Assembly (NCBI GenBank): GCA_025927765.1
Contig: JAICKU010000010.1
Span: 1-64,000, forward strand
Length of the DNA: 64,000 nt
Direction: 5' to 3'
Origin: Burkholderiales bacterium
Lineage (GTDB): Bacteria > Pseudomonadota > Gammaproteobacteria > Burkholderiales > Casimicrobiaceae
Shown: piece by piece, positions 1-7,542 of the stretch
Position numbering within the stretch: the stretch's first letter is position 1
How the letters are laid out: every line of letters starts with the position of its first letter
Notes under the pieces: generated by a model
What the model was told of the DNA's origin: nothing
The model's input: the letters and a program-made list of their open reading frames with translations, nothing else
Database searches by the model: none
Program-made: the position numbers and the translations under genes

Positions 1-1
1 C

Positions 2-259
2 GACATCAACGCCAGCACGGCGTCGATCATCACCAACAACAACGCGAACACCGCGTCGATCATCAGCACCAGCAACGCGAACACTGCGACGATCGTCAAC
101 AACGCGAATTCCAATCGCGAGCAGATCGTTGCCGAATTGCATGCGCTCGGCTGCGAGATCATCCGGCTGCTGAATACGCCCGAGGGCCAGCGAGCTTCGT
201 CGATCCTGGCCTGCTCGGCGCAGCCGGGATTCCCGTATCGATGGAACAAGGGTCCGTAA
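2..259 (+). CDS. C-terminal end of an 11-residue-repeat protein (partial)
   Basis: Only the last 85 codons are inside the window; the gene begins upstream. The first part is a run of three clear 11-residue repeats of the form N-A-N-T-A-x-I-I-x-x-x (33-base periods starting at 8, 41 and 74) and a fourth that has decayed (107-139). After the repeats comes a short non-repeated tail ending in TAA. Eleven-residue periodicity with spaced Ile/Val and Asn is typical of right-handed coiled-coil or fibre stalks, so a surface or exported fibre-like protein is possible, but I do not recognise the family. The function is unknown. Confidence 0.7.
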   Translation, partial: DINASTASIITNNNANTASIISTSNANTATIVNNANSNREQIVAELHALGCEIIRLLNTPEGQRASSILACSAQPGFPYRWNKGP

Positions 260-275
260 CGCATCACCACGCACG

Positions 276-304
276 CGACGGCCCGCCAGAGGGCAGGGCC
301 GTCG
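276..304. terminator. Hairpin between convergent genes, likely bidirectional terminator
   Basis: A 9-base inverted repeat (CGACGGCCC at 276-284 and GGGCCGTCG at 296-304) with an 11-base loop lies between the stop of the repeat protein and the stop of the LacI gene on the other strand. There is no long T tract. The convergent setting supports a terminator role; the call rests on structure only. Confidence 0.5.
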
Positions 305-308
305 TGAT

Positions 309-1403
309 CTAGCGGCGCCGCCGGCGCGAGGCCGGCGGCGCCGTGCTCGCCCGTCGAACGAGCTCGAACGGCAGCTCCTGCAACAGGTTCACCGGCCGCC
401 CCTCGAGCCGCGCGGCGAGCTGCAGCGCGGCGGCCCGGCCGATCTCGACGATGGGCGTGCGGATGCTCGTGAGCCCCGGCGTCTGCGTCGCGCCAAGGTC
501 GGTGTCGTCGACGCCGGTGATCGAGACGTCGTCGGGCACGCGCACGCCCGCGTCGCGGCACGCGAGCATCGCGCCCACCGCGAACACGTCGTTCGTCGCC
601 AGCACCGCCGTCGGACGGTCGCGCTTCGCGAGCAGCTCGCGCATCGCCCGCGTGCCGGATTCGAGCGCGATCGGCCCGTAACGCACGTCGTCGTCGACGA
701 GTGAAAGACCTGCGGCGGCAAGCGCGGCGCGCACGCCGGCGCCGCGCTCGCGCGAGCGGTCGTTGCCGGTGGTCGGCGCGCTGATCAGTCCGAAGTGGCG
801 ATGGCCGAGATCGAGCAGGTGACGCGTCATCGCGTACGTCGCCGCGCGATTGTCGAAGCCGATGCTCGGGTGGATGCCCGACGCATCGACGCCCCACGTC
901 AGCACGTACGGCCGGCCGTAGCTGTCGAGAAGCGAGAACAGCGCCGGATCGTGATCGAGGCCCACGAACACGAACGCGTCGACGCCGTGCTGGACCATCT
1001 GCTGCGTGACGCGCAGCTCGATCGCGAGGTCGTAGTGGTGCGCGGCGAGCACCAACGCGTAGCCGCGCGCGTCGGCCTCGCGCTGCAGCGCGCTCGTCGT
1101 GCGCGCGTAGAGCGCGTAGTCGAACGACGGCACCACGGCGCCGAACATGTCGCTCTTGCGGCTGCGCAGCGCCCGCGCCGCCCCGTGCGGCACGTAGCGA
1201 AGCTTCTCGATCGCCGCCTTGACGCGCGACAGCGTGTCGGGGTCGACGCTGGCGGGCAGGTTCAACGCGCGCGAGACGGTCGCTGTCGATACGCCGGCGA
1301 GGCGTGCGACGTCGCGCGCACTGGAGCGCTCGGCGATCGTCGGCTCGATCGCGCTGCCCGCGGGTTTCGCCACGGTCCTCCTCGGTCGTTTTGCCGCAAG
1401 CAT
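309..1403 (-). CDS. LacI/GalR-family transcriptional repressor
   Basis: 364-residue DNA-binding repressor with a 25-residue basic extension before the helix-turn-helix. The HTH (about residues 29-50, ARLAGVSTATVSRALN) and hinge (YVPHGAARALRSRKS) are typical of LacI/GalR proteins. The remainder is a periplasmic-binding-protein-like sensor core with characteristic blocks such as GVRVPDDVSITGVDD and PGLTSIRTP. It is divergent from the sulfatase/ABC-importer operon, and an almost perfect 16-base palindrome with a central CG sits between the two genes. The likely role is local repressor of that operon, released by a sugar or sugar-like ligand. The ligand is not deducible from sequence. The start is the ATG at 1403; no competing start is closer to the HTH. 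Confidence 0.9.
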   Translation of the reverse strand: MLAAKRPRRTVAKPAGSAIEPTIAERSSARDVARLAGVSTATVSRALNLPASVDPDTLSRVKAAIEKLRYVPHGAARALRSRKSDMFGAVVPSFDYALYARTTSALQREADARGYALVLAAHHYDLAIELRVTQQMVQHGVDAFVFVGLDHDPALFSLLDSYGRPYVLTWGVDASGIHPSIGFDNRAATYAMTRHLLDLGHRHFGLISAPTTGNDRSRERGAGVRAALAAAGLSLVDDDVRYGPIALESGTRAMRELLAKRDRPTAVLATNDVFAVGAMLACRDAGVRVPDDVSITGVDDTDLGATQTPGLTSIRTPIVEIGRAAALQLAARLEGRPVNLLQELPFELVRRASTAPPASRRRRR

Positions 1404-1407
1404 AGCG

Positions 1408-1421
1408 CGGTATCGATTTCA
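1408..1421. promoter_or_regulatory. Possible second LacI-type operator
   Basis: CGGTATCGATTTCA has the central ATCGAT of LacI/GalR operators and matches TGTAATCGATTACA at 10 of 14 positions in reverse complement. It lies 5 bases from the repressor start codon, a position suited to autorepression. Weak call. Confidence 0.3.
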
Positions 1422-1456
1422 TCGCACGGGCGGGATCGTGCTGCGCAGCAAAGAAG

Positions 1457-1486
1457 TTGACAGGAAGTGCAGGCATTGCGGATCAT
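1457..1486 (+). promoter_or_regulatory. Candidate sigma-70 promoter of the sulfatase operon
   Basis: A perfect -35 hexamer TTGACA (1457-1462) is followed 18 bases later by GATCAT (1481-1486), a moderate -10. The LacI-type palindrome begins at 1487, so a bound repressor would cover the transcription start. An inference from motif spacing. Confidence 0.45.
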
Positions 1487-1502
1487 ATGTAATCGAATAC
1501 AT
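1487..1502. promoter_or_regulatory. LacI-type operator palindrome
   Basis: ATGTAATCGAATACAT is a 16-base palindrome with one mismatched pair and a central CG, the usual form of LacI/GalR-family operators. It lies just downstream of the candidate promoter, 22 bases before the sulfatase start codon, and between the repressor and its presumed target operon. Confidence 0.55.
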
Positions 1503-1524
1503 CGCCGGCAGGGAGAAGCGCAGC

Positions 1525-3042
1525 ATGAGCGGAAGCGGTAGCGGTGACATCCGTCACGTCGTCCTCGTCGTTTTCGATACGTTGCGCCGCGACGCGGTTG
1601 GCAGCTACGGCTCGGCGGCACCGTGGATGGGCGGCGATGCGTCGGATCCCAACGCGCTGCAGCAGCACATCGCGACGCCGCACCTCGATGCGTTCGCGCG
1701 CGAGTCGGTGCGCTTCAATCGCGCGTATCCGGAGGCGCTGCCCACGCTGTGCGCTCGCCGCACGATCTACACGGGCCTGCGCACATACCCGTTCCACAAC
1801 GGCGACTTCCGCCATATCAAGGGCGATTTCGTCGGCATCGCGCCGGGGTGGGGTCCCATTCCCGAATCGCAGACCACGCTCGCCGAAATGTACGAGCAGT
1901 CCGGCTTTCGCACCGGACTCGTATCCGACCTCTACCACCAGTTCAAGCCGTCGAAGAACTTCTGGCGCGGCTTCCATCAGTGGACGTTCATTCGTGGCCA
2001 GGAAGCCGATGCTGCGCGCAGCGGCCCGTACCCGTCGCAGGAGGAGATCGACTACTGGGTGCCGCGCGAATTGCAGGAGTTGCGCGGCAAGGCGACCGGC
2101 CTCGAGCAGCCGGGTTACGGCGCGCACTGGTTCTCGAGCCGTATCCTGCTCAACATGCGCGACCGGGTGCGCGAGGAGCAGTGGTTCAACGCGCAGGTGA
2201 TGCAGGAGGCGGCGCGCTGGGTCGAGCAGAACCTCGACGCCAAGCGGCTCTTCCTCACCGTCGAATCGTTCGATCCGCACGAGCCGTGGTTCGTCCCCGA
2301 GCACTATCGGCTGCGCTACGACGACGGACACGGACGCGAGCAGGTCATCTCGCCCTACGCGGAAATGCCGTGGCTGCCGCCCGAACTCGTCAAGCGCACG
2401 CGCGCGAACTACGCGGGCCTCGTCGAAATGTGCGATCGCTGGTTCGGGCACCTGATGGAAACGTTGCGCGTCACCGGCGTGCTCGACCAGGCGCTCGTGA
2501 TCGTCACGTCCGACCACGGGCACAGCCTGTGGGAGCGCCGCGGCTACATCGGCAAGCGCGGCTATCCGTCGGATCCCGAGAGCTTCGAGGTGCCGCTCTT
2601 CGTGCGCCATCCGAAGATGCTTGGCGCCGGCACCACCTGCGATGCGTTCGTCCAGCACCACGACATCGCGGCCACCGCGCTCGACGCTACCGGAGTCACG
2701 CCGCCGGCGCCGATCGACGGCAAGTCGTTCATGGACACGGCGTTCGGCAGCGGCAGGCCGATCCGCGATCACGTGACGATCGGCTGGGGCGGCGCCATGA
2801 CGGTGATCGACGACAAATGGTGGATGAACTGCAAGGTCAACGGCCGCGGCCCGTTCCTCTACGATTCGCCGCGTCCGGCACCCGAAGCCGAAAATCTCGC
2901 CGACAACCATCCAGGTGAAGTCGAGCGCCTGTTCGATCTCGGCAAGGCCGACGCGGCCGGCGGCTTTCCCGAGTACCTGTTGAAGCAGGCCGAGAGCGCG
3001 GAAGATGCGCCGGGCTGCAGTCCGTTCGCCGCGATTCGCTGA
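1525..3042 (+). CDS. Sulfatase / alkaline-phosphatase-superfamily hydrolase with Thr at the nucleophile position
   Basis: 505-residue hydrolase of the sulfatase fold. The start ATG at 1525 is chosen because GGGAGA lies 9 bases upstream and the protein opens directly with the first metal-binding strand (VVFDTLRRD, D18). Other superfamily blocks are DPHEPW (about 250-255), SDHGHS (D330, H331) and GKRGYP (K344). The usual sulfatase active-site C-x-P-x-R is absent. Counting back from the conserved YTG, Thr74 stands at the formylglycine position (P-T74-L-C-A-R78). Phosphoesterases of this superfamily use Thr or Ser, so a phosphate or phosphonate ester may be the substrate. There is no signal peptide, so it is cytoplasmic. 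It is the first gene of an operon with a Ugp/Mal-type importer, which suggests it acts on the imported compound. Confidence 0.85.
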   Translation: MSGSGSGDIRHVVLVVFDTLRRDAVGSYGSAAPWMGGDASDPNALQQHIATPHLDAFARESVRFNRAYPEALPTLCARRTIYTGLRTYPFHNGDFRHIKGDFVGIAPGWGPIPESQTTLAEMYEQSGFRTGLVSDLYHQFKPSKNFWRGFHQWTFIRGQEADAARSGPYPSQEEIDYWVPRELQELRGKATGLEQPGYGAHWFSSRILLNMRDRVREEQWFNAQVMQEAARWVEQNLDAKRLFLTVESFDPHEPWFVPEHYRLRYDDGHGREQVISPYAEMPWLPPELVKRTRANYAGLVEMCDRWFGHLMETLRVTGVLDQALVIVTSDHGHSLWERRGYIGKRGYPSDPESFEVPLFVRHPKMLGAGTTCDAFVQHHDIAATALDATGVTPPAPIDGKSFMDTAFGSGRPIRDHVTIGWGGAMTVIDDKWWMNCKVNGRGPFLYDSPRPAPEAENLADNHPGEVERLFDLGKADAAGGFPEYLLKQAESAEDAPGCSPFAAIR

Positions 3043-3045
3043 TTC

Positions 3046-3125
3046 GAAATGCGGGTCAGAGATGCATTTCCGACCTGATCCGCCGAACCGGTCACCGCGG
3101 GAAATGCATCTCTGACCCGCATTTC
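3046..3125. repeat. Intergenic hairpin element, copy 1
   Basis: Perfect 26-base arms (3046-3071 and 3100-3125) around a 28-base loop. The arm carries the family core GGGTCAGA, the inner segment GATGCA and the tip TTTCC. It begins 4 bases after the sulfatase stop codon, and the ribosome-binding site of the next gene (AAGGAGG) follows at once. Confidence 0.9.
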
Positions 3126-3141
3126 CATAAGGAGGAGAGCG

Positions 3142-4554
3142 ATGAAGGAACGCACCACGAAGGCCATGGCGCAGGGCCGGCGCCGGATGCTGAAGCAGAC
3201 GGCAGCGCTCGGCGCCGCGGCGGTGGCCGCGCCGTACGTGCTGCGTAGCGCGCATGCGCAGTCGAACGCCGACGTCGCGCCGTACACGCAGGCGAAGATC
3301 GACTGGAAGCAGGCACAGGGCGCGGAGATCGCCGTCGCCGTCATTCCGGCGAGCTACTTCGACAATCTCATCGCGATCGCGCCCACGTTCGAGGCGCTGA
3401 CCGGCGTCAAGGTGCGCTTCGAGAAGGTGCCGCCCGGGCAGATCCGCCAGAAGGCGATGCTCGATCTGTCGTCGAAGACCGCGACGTACGCGACGTCGGC
3501 GACCGATCCGATGTACTACCCGCTGTACGTGTCGAACAAGTGGATCGACCCGATCGACCATTACCTGAACGACAATGCGCTCACCGACAAGGCGTGGTTC
3601 GACAACGACGACATCTTCAAGGCGTGGCGCGATGCCAACTCGTACGAAGGCAAGCCGTACGCGGTGCCGTACGACGGTGAAGTCACGATCCAGGTCTATC
3701 GCAAGGACCTCTACGACGCGAAGGGACTGAAGGCCGCCGACACGCTCGACGAGTTCCTGAAGAACGCCGCCGCGATCAACGATCCCGCGAATCGCGTGTA
3801 CGGCATGGCGCTGCGCGGCTTCGCCGGCGCGGGCCAGAACATGTACATCTACCCGTCGCTGTTCCGCGAATTCGGCGGCCAGTGGTTCAAGGGCAGGAAG
3901 GTCGTGGTCGATTCGCCCGAAGCGGTGAAGGCGCTCGACTGGTACGTGAACGCGGAATCGAAGTACGCGCCGCCGGCGGTGCGTAACTGGAACTGGCCCG
4001 ACATCGCCGACGCCTTCTCGCAGGGCACGCTCGGCTGCTACATCGACGCGCACTCGTCGGCGTCGGTGCTGATGAATCCCGAGAAGTCGAAGGTCATCGG
4101 CAAGATCGCGTATGCGCGCTGGCCCAAGGGCCCGACGGGCAAGCGCTGCACGTCGATCTGGAACTGGGGCTTCCCGATCAACGCGGCATTGAACGACAAG
4201 CAGAAGAAGGCGACGTGGCTGTTCATCACGTGGGCCGCATCGGCAGAAACGCAGGCGCGCACGTCGTGGAAGTTCAACGGTCCCGCGAAACGCACCGGCC
4301 TGAATCGCGCGTCGCTGTGGAAGTCGCCGGACTTCGTCGCCATGACCAAGGACTACGGCCCCAATTTCGTCGACGCGGCATTGACGTCACTCGAGCAGGA
4401 CACCGACGTCGACTGGCGTCCGCGCGTGCCGCAGTGGCCCGCGATCGGCGACACGATGGCCACGGCGATCCAGGCGGCGCTCGTCGGGCAGAAGAACGCG
4501 AAGCAGGCGCTCGACGGCGCGCAGGCGCGCATCGACCAGGTGCTGAAGAGCTGA
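3142..4554 (+). CDS. ABC importer substrate-binding protein, family 1 (sugar / glycerol-phosphate type), Tat-exported
   Basis: 470-residue periplasmic binding protein. The N-terminus has a twin-arginine motif (GRRRMLKQTAAL) followed by an Ala-rich segment ending HAQS, which indicates Tat export. The body has family-1 solute-binding features such as TFEALTGVKVRFEKV, YAVPYDGEVTIQVYRKDLYDA and the late GFPINAALND block. AAGGAGGAG lies 5 bases before the ATG, fixing the start. It is the second gene of the sulfatase operon and precedes two permeases and an ATPase, which completes a Carbohydrate-Uptake-1-type importer. The substrate is not known; the linked sulfatase-fold hydrolase hints at an esterified sugar or polyol. 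Confidence 0.9.
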   Translation: MKERTTKAMAQGRRRMLKQTAALGAAAVAAPYVLRSAHAQSNADVAPYTQAKIDWKQAQGAEIAVAVIPASYFDNLIAIAPTFEALTGVKVRFEKVPPGQIRQKAMLDLSSKTATYATSATDPMYYPLYVSNKWIDPIDHYLNDNALTDKAWFDNDDIFKAWRDANSYEGKPYAVPYDGEVTIQVYRKDLYDAKGLKAADTLDEFLKNAAAINDPANRVYGMALRGFAGAGQNMYIYPSLFREFGGQWFKGRKVVVDSPEAVKALDWYVNAESKYAPPAVRNWNWPDIADAFSQGTLGCYIDAHSSASVLMNPEKSKVIGKIAYARWPKGPTGKRCTSIWNWGFPINAALNDKQKKATWLFITWAASAETQARTSWKFNGPAKRTGLNRASLWKSPDFVAMTKDYGPNFVDAALTSLEQDTDVDWRPRVPQWPAIGDTMATAIQAALVGQKNAKQALDGAQARIDQVLKS

Positions 4555-4563
4555 AATCCGCCC

Positions 4564-4615
4564 GGGTCGGATACGCGTTTCCGCGGGGGTCATTGCGGAA
4601 ACGCGTATCCGACCC
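4564..4615. repeat. Intergenic hairpin element, copy 2
   Basis: Perfect 21-base arms (4564-4584 and 4595-4615) with a 10-base loop; core GGGTCGGA, inner segment TACGCG, tip TTTCC. It starts 10 bases after the binding-protein stop codon, at the junction between binding protein and permease. A hairpin here could protect the upstream mRNA and help keep the binding protein in excess, as the malE-malF REP does in E. coli. Confidence 0.85.
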
Positions 4616-4641
4616 TTTGGCGGCAATGACGCATCGATCGA

Positions 4642-5601
4642 GTGCCAGGCACCATTCTCGCGCGAGCACGATACAAATCGGGGTCGGACACCGAGTTCCC
4701 CGCGGCGACCGGAAAGTCTCCGCGCAGTCGTTGGGGGAAAACGGTACCCGACCCCTTCGCGTTGGCGCTCTTCCTCCCCGCGCTCGTCGTCCTGATCGTG
4801 ACGACGAGCGCGCCGCTCGTCTATCTCGCGTGGACGAGCCTCGAGCGTATCGACCTGTCGATGCCGTGGCTGTCCGGCTTCGCGGGCGCCGGCAACTACC
4901 TGCAGATGGGCGCCGATCCGCGCTTCTGGCATTCGCTGTGGCTCACGCTGATCTACACGGTGAGCACGGTCGTGCTGCAGGTGCTGCTGGGTCTCGGGCT
5001 CGCGCTGCTCGTGCTGCGCATTCCCAAGGGGCAGGGCATCCTGCGCGTCGCCGCGATCCTGCCGATCGTGCTCGCGCCCGTCGTCGTGGGTTTGTTCTGG
5101 CGCACGCTCGTGCTGGCCCCCGACGTCGGTCTCGTCGACGTCGTCACGCGCGCGCTCGGCCTGCCGAGCTACAACTGGCTCGGCGACCCGAAGCTCGCAC
5201 TGTTGTCGGTCATCGCGATCCACACGTGGCAGTGGACGCCGTTCGCGTTCCTCGTGATGCTCGCGAGCCTCTCCTCGCTGCCACCCGACGTGTTCGAGGC
5301 GGCGCGCATCGATCGCGCGAGCGCGTGGCAGCGCTTTCGCTACATCACGCTGCCGCTCATTCGTCCCGCGATCGTGATCGTCGTCATCATGCGCACGATG
5401 ATCGCGCTCTCCGCCTTCGCGGCGATTTTCGCGGCCACGGGCGGCGGTCCGGGCACCGCGACGGAAATCCTCAACCTCTACGCGTACCGCACGTCGTTTT
5501 CCGAACTGAACCTGGGCTACGGCGCGGCGCTTGCGATGGTGCTGCTCGCGATCACGCTCGCCGTGTCGTTCGTGATGTTCCGCGCGCGGCGCGCACGATG
5601 A
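4642..5601 (+). CDS. ABC importer permease 1 (MalF/UgpA type)
   Basis: Inner-membrane permease of about 319 residues if the GTG at 4642 is used. The six-helix core starts near residue 40 (FLPALVVLIVTTSAPLVYLAW), and the cytoplasmic EAA loop reads EAARIDRASAWQRFRYITLPLIRP. The start is uncertain because residues 13-38 are encoded by hairpin copy 3. A TTG at 4762 would give a shorter protein that begins just before the first helix. It pairs with the next permease, and their coding regions overlap by ATGA. With the ATPase at 6458 it forms the membrane part of the importer fed by the preceding binding protein. Confidence 0.85.
   Translation: MPGTILARARYKSGSDTEFPAATGKSPRSRWGKTVPDPFALALFLPALVVLIVTTSAPLVYLAWTSLERIDLSMPWLSGFAGAGNYLQMGADPRFWHSLWLTLIYTVSTVVLQVLLGLGLALLVLRIPKGQGILRVAAILPIVLAPVVVGLFWRTLVLAPDVGLVDVVTRALGLPSYNWLGDPKLALLSVIAIHTWQWTPFAFLVMLASLSSLPPDVFEAARIDRASAWQRFRYITLPLIRPAIVIVVIMRTMIALSAFAAIFAATGGGPGTATEILNLYAYRTSFSELNLGYGAALAMVLLAITLAVSFVMFRARRAR
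4680..4755. repeat. Hairpin element, copy 3, inside the 5' end of the permease gene
   Basis: Arms 4680-4701 and 4734-4755 match at 18 of 22 positions; core GGGTCGGA, inner segment CACCGA, tip TTCCCC. It is the most diverged long copy, and it overlaps the presumed 5' coding region of permease 1 instead of lying in a gap. Confidence 0.75.
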
Positions 5602-6440
5602 CGGGGAAGCGTCTTCGCACGGTCGTGCTCGTCGCGATCGCCGCGGTGCTGCTCGCGATCTGGGCGTTCCCGGTGCTTTGGGCGCTGCTGACGTCGTTCA
5701 AGACCGAGCGCGACGTGCTCGCGTATCCGCCCACGGTGATCTTCACGCCGACGCTTCGCAACTACGCCGACGTGCTTTTCGGCTCGGCGAGCCTGCTGCC
5801 GAACCTGCTGTCGAGCGTGATCGTTGCGGGCGTGTCGACGTTCGTCACGCTGCTCCTCGCGATCCCGGCCGCATACGCGCTCGCGCGGCTCGAACTGCCC
5901 GCGAAGCGCGCGTCGGGCTTCTACGTGCTCGCGACACAGATGCTGCCGCCGGTGGGCCTCATCATCCCGTACTACCTCGTGCTGCAGAAGGTCGGGATGC
6001 TCGACACGTACACGGGCCTCATCGTCATCTACCTCACGTTCTCGCTGCCGTTCGCGATCTGGCTCCTGGTGTCGTACTTCGAGGACATTCCGCGCGAGAT
6101 GGAGGAAGCCGCGCTCCTCGATCGCGCCGGCCGCTTTCGCGCGCTCTGGTACGTGATCCTGCCGCAGGTGCGCGGCGGCATCGCCGTCACGACGATCTTC
6201 GTGTTCCTCAACGCATGGAACGAGTTCCTGTTCGCCGTCGTGCTCGGCGGCAATCGCGTGCGGCCGGTGACGGTGGCGATGTTCAACTACATTTCGGTCG
6301 AGCAGACGCTGTGGGCGAAGCTCGCCGCGGGCGCGATGCTCGCGATGGCGCCGGTGATCCTGCTGGGCCTGATCGCGCAGCGGCACATAGTGAAGGGCCT
6401 GACCGTCGGCGCCGTCAAAGGGGGAGGACGCAGGGCGTGA
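5598..6440 (+). CDS. ABC importer permease 2 (MalG/UgpE type)
   Basis: 280-residue inner-membrane permease. The ATG at 5598 overlaps the stop of permease 1 (ATGA), so translation is probably coupled. It has an N-terminal helix (VVLVAIAAVLLAIWAFPVLWALLTSFK), the typical periplasmic segment naming Y-x-x-V, further helices, and an EAA loop EEAALLDRAGRFRALWYVILPQVRGG that contacts the ATPase. The FLNAWNEFLFAVVL block is characteristic of MalG-like permeases. It acts with permease 1 and the ATPase to import the ligand of the Tat-exported binding protein. Confidence 0.93.
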   Translation: MTGKRLRTVVLVAIAAVLLAIWAFPVLWALLTSFKTERDVLAYPPTVIFTPTLRNYADVLFGSASLLPNLLSSVIVAGVSTFVTLLLAIPAAYALARLELPAKRASGFYVLATQMLPPVGLIIPYYLVLQKVGMLDTYTGLIVIYLTFSLPFAIWLLVSYFEDIPREMEEAALLDRAGRFRALWYVILPQVRGGIAVTTIFVFLNAWNEFLFAVVLGGNRVRPVTVAMFNYISVEQTLWAKLAAGAMLAMAPVILLGLIAQRHIVKGLTVGAVKGGGRRA

Positions 6441-6457
6441 GCGAAGGAGGATCCGCG

Positions 6458-7516
6458 GTGGCGAACGCCGGCCGCGTCAGCATGCGCGGCATCGTCAAGC
6501 GCCACGGCAGTTTCACCGCGTTGCACGGCATCGACCTCGACATCGCGCCGGGCGAGTTCTTCGCGCTGCTCGGGCCGTCGGGCTCGGGCAAGACGACGAC
6601 GCTGCGCATCCTCGCCGGCCTCGAGCCGCTCGACGCCGGCCAGGTGATGCTCGACGGCGTCGACGTCACCGCGCGCGAGCCGGGCGAGCGCGACGTCGCG
6701 ATGGTGTTCCAGAGCTATGCGCTCTACCCGCACATGACGGTGTACGAGAACATCGCGTTCCCGTTGCGGATGGTCGGTACCGCGAAGGGCGAGACCGATC
6801 GCGCTGTCAAGGATGCCGCTGCGAAGGTGCACATCGACCATCTGCTCGCGCGGCGTCCCGGCGAACTCTCCGGCGGCCAGCAGCAGCGCTGCGCACTCGC
6901 GCGGGCCATCGTGCGCAAGCCCCGCCTGTTCCTGCTCGACGAGCCGCTGTCGAACCTCGACGCGAAGCTGCGGCTCGAAACACGCGTCGAACTGCGCAAG
7001 CTGCAGCGCGCGCTCGGCGTCACCGCCGTGTACGTGACGCACGACCAGGAAGAGGCGATGACGATCGCCGACCGTGTCGCCGTGTTCATGGACGGGCGCA
7101 TCGTGCAGGTCGGCCGGCCGCAGGACATCTTCGCGCGGCCGGCGACATCGGTCGTCGCTGCGTTCATCGGCAGCCCGCCGATGAACCTGCTGCCAGCCGA
7201 CCTCCGAGACGGTGAACTGCGCGTCGCCGGCGTGCCGCTGCCCGCGCCGCGCATGGCCGGCCGCGACGGCCCGATCACGCTCGGCGTGCGGCCGGCGGCG
7301 CTGCGCATCGCCGAGCGCGGGCTGCCGGCGCGCGTGTACCTCGTCGAGAATCTCGGCGACACGACGATCGTCGACCTCGACGTCGCCGGGCAGGTGATCA
7401 AGTTGCGCACCGAGCAGGCGCCGAACGTGCGCGAAGGCGACCACGTGCACGTCGCGTTCGCGCCCGAAGCGATGCACGTGTTCGACCCCGCCACGGGGCA
7501 GCGTCGCGAGGGCTAG
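6458..7516 (+). CDS. ABC importer ATPase (MalK/UgpC type)
   Basis: 352-residue ATPase. GAAGGAGG (6443-6450) lies 7 bases before the GTG at 6458, so this start is preferred to the GTG at 6437 that overlaps the permease stop. Motifs in order are Walker A GPSGSGKTT (about 39-47), Q-loop FQSYALYPH, signature LSGGQQQRCALAR, Walker B LFLLDEPLSNLD, and H-switch VTHDQEEAM. The C-terminal 110 residues form a TOBE/OB regulatory domain typical of MalK-like subunits. It probably energises the two permeases upstream. As in other MalK/UgpC proteins the C-terminal domain could bind regulators, but nothing in the sequence shows this directly. Confidence 0.93.
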   Translation: MANAGRVSMRGIVKRHGSFTALHGIDLDIAPGEFFALLGPSGSGKTTTLRILAGLEPLDAGQVMLDGVDVTAREPGERDVAMVFQSYALYPHMTVYENIAFPLRMVGTAKGETDRAVKDAAAKVHIDHLLARRPGELSGGQQQRCALARAIVRKPRLFLLDEPLSNLDAKLRLETRVELRKLQRALGVTAVYVTHDQEEAMTIADRVAVFMDGRIVQVGRPQDIFARPATSVVAAFIGSPPMNLLPADLRDGELRVAGVPLPAPRMAGRDGPITLGVRPAALRIAERGLPARVYLVENLGDTTIVDLDVAGQVIKLRTEQAPNVREGDHVHVAFAPEAMHVFDPATGQRREG

Positions 7517-7542
7517 CGGGCAAACCCATTACAATCTGCGGC

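Noticed and set aside
1483-4053. Very long antisense open frames, such as 856 codons at 1483-4053 minus and 1215 codons at 51289-54936 minus
   Set aside because: They are mirror frames of strongly GC3-biased genes. Their translations are Arg/His/Ala-rich without domains, and the sense strand carries clear conserved proteins.
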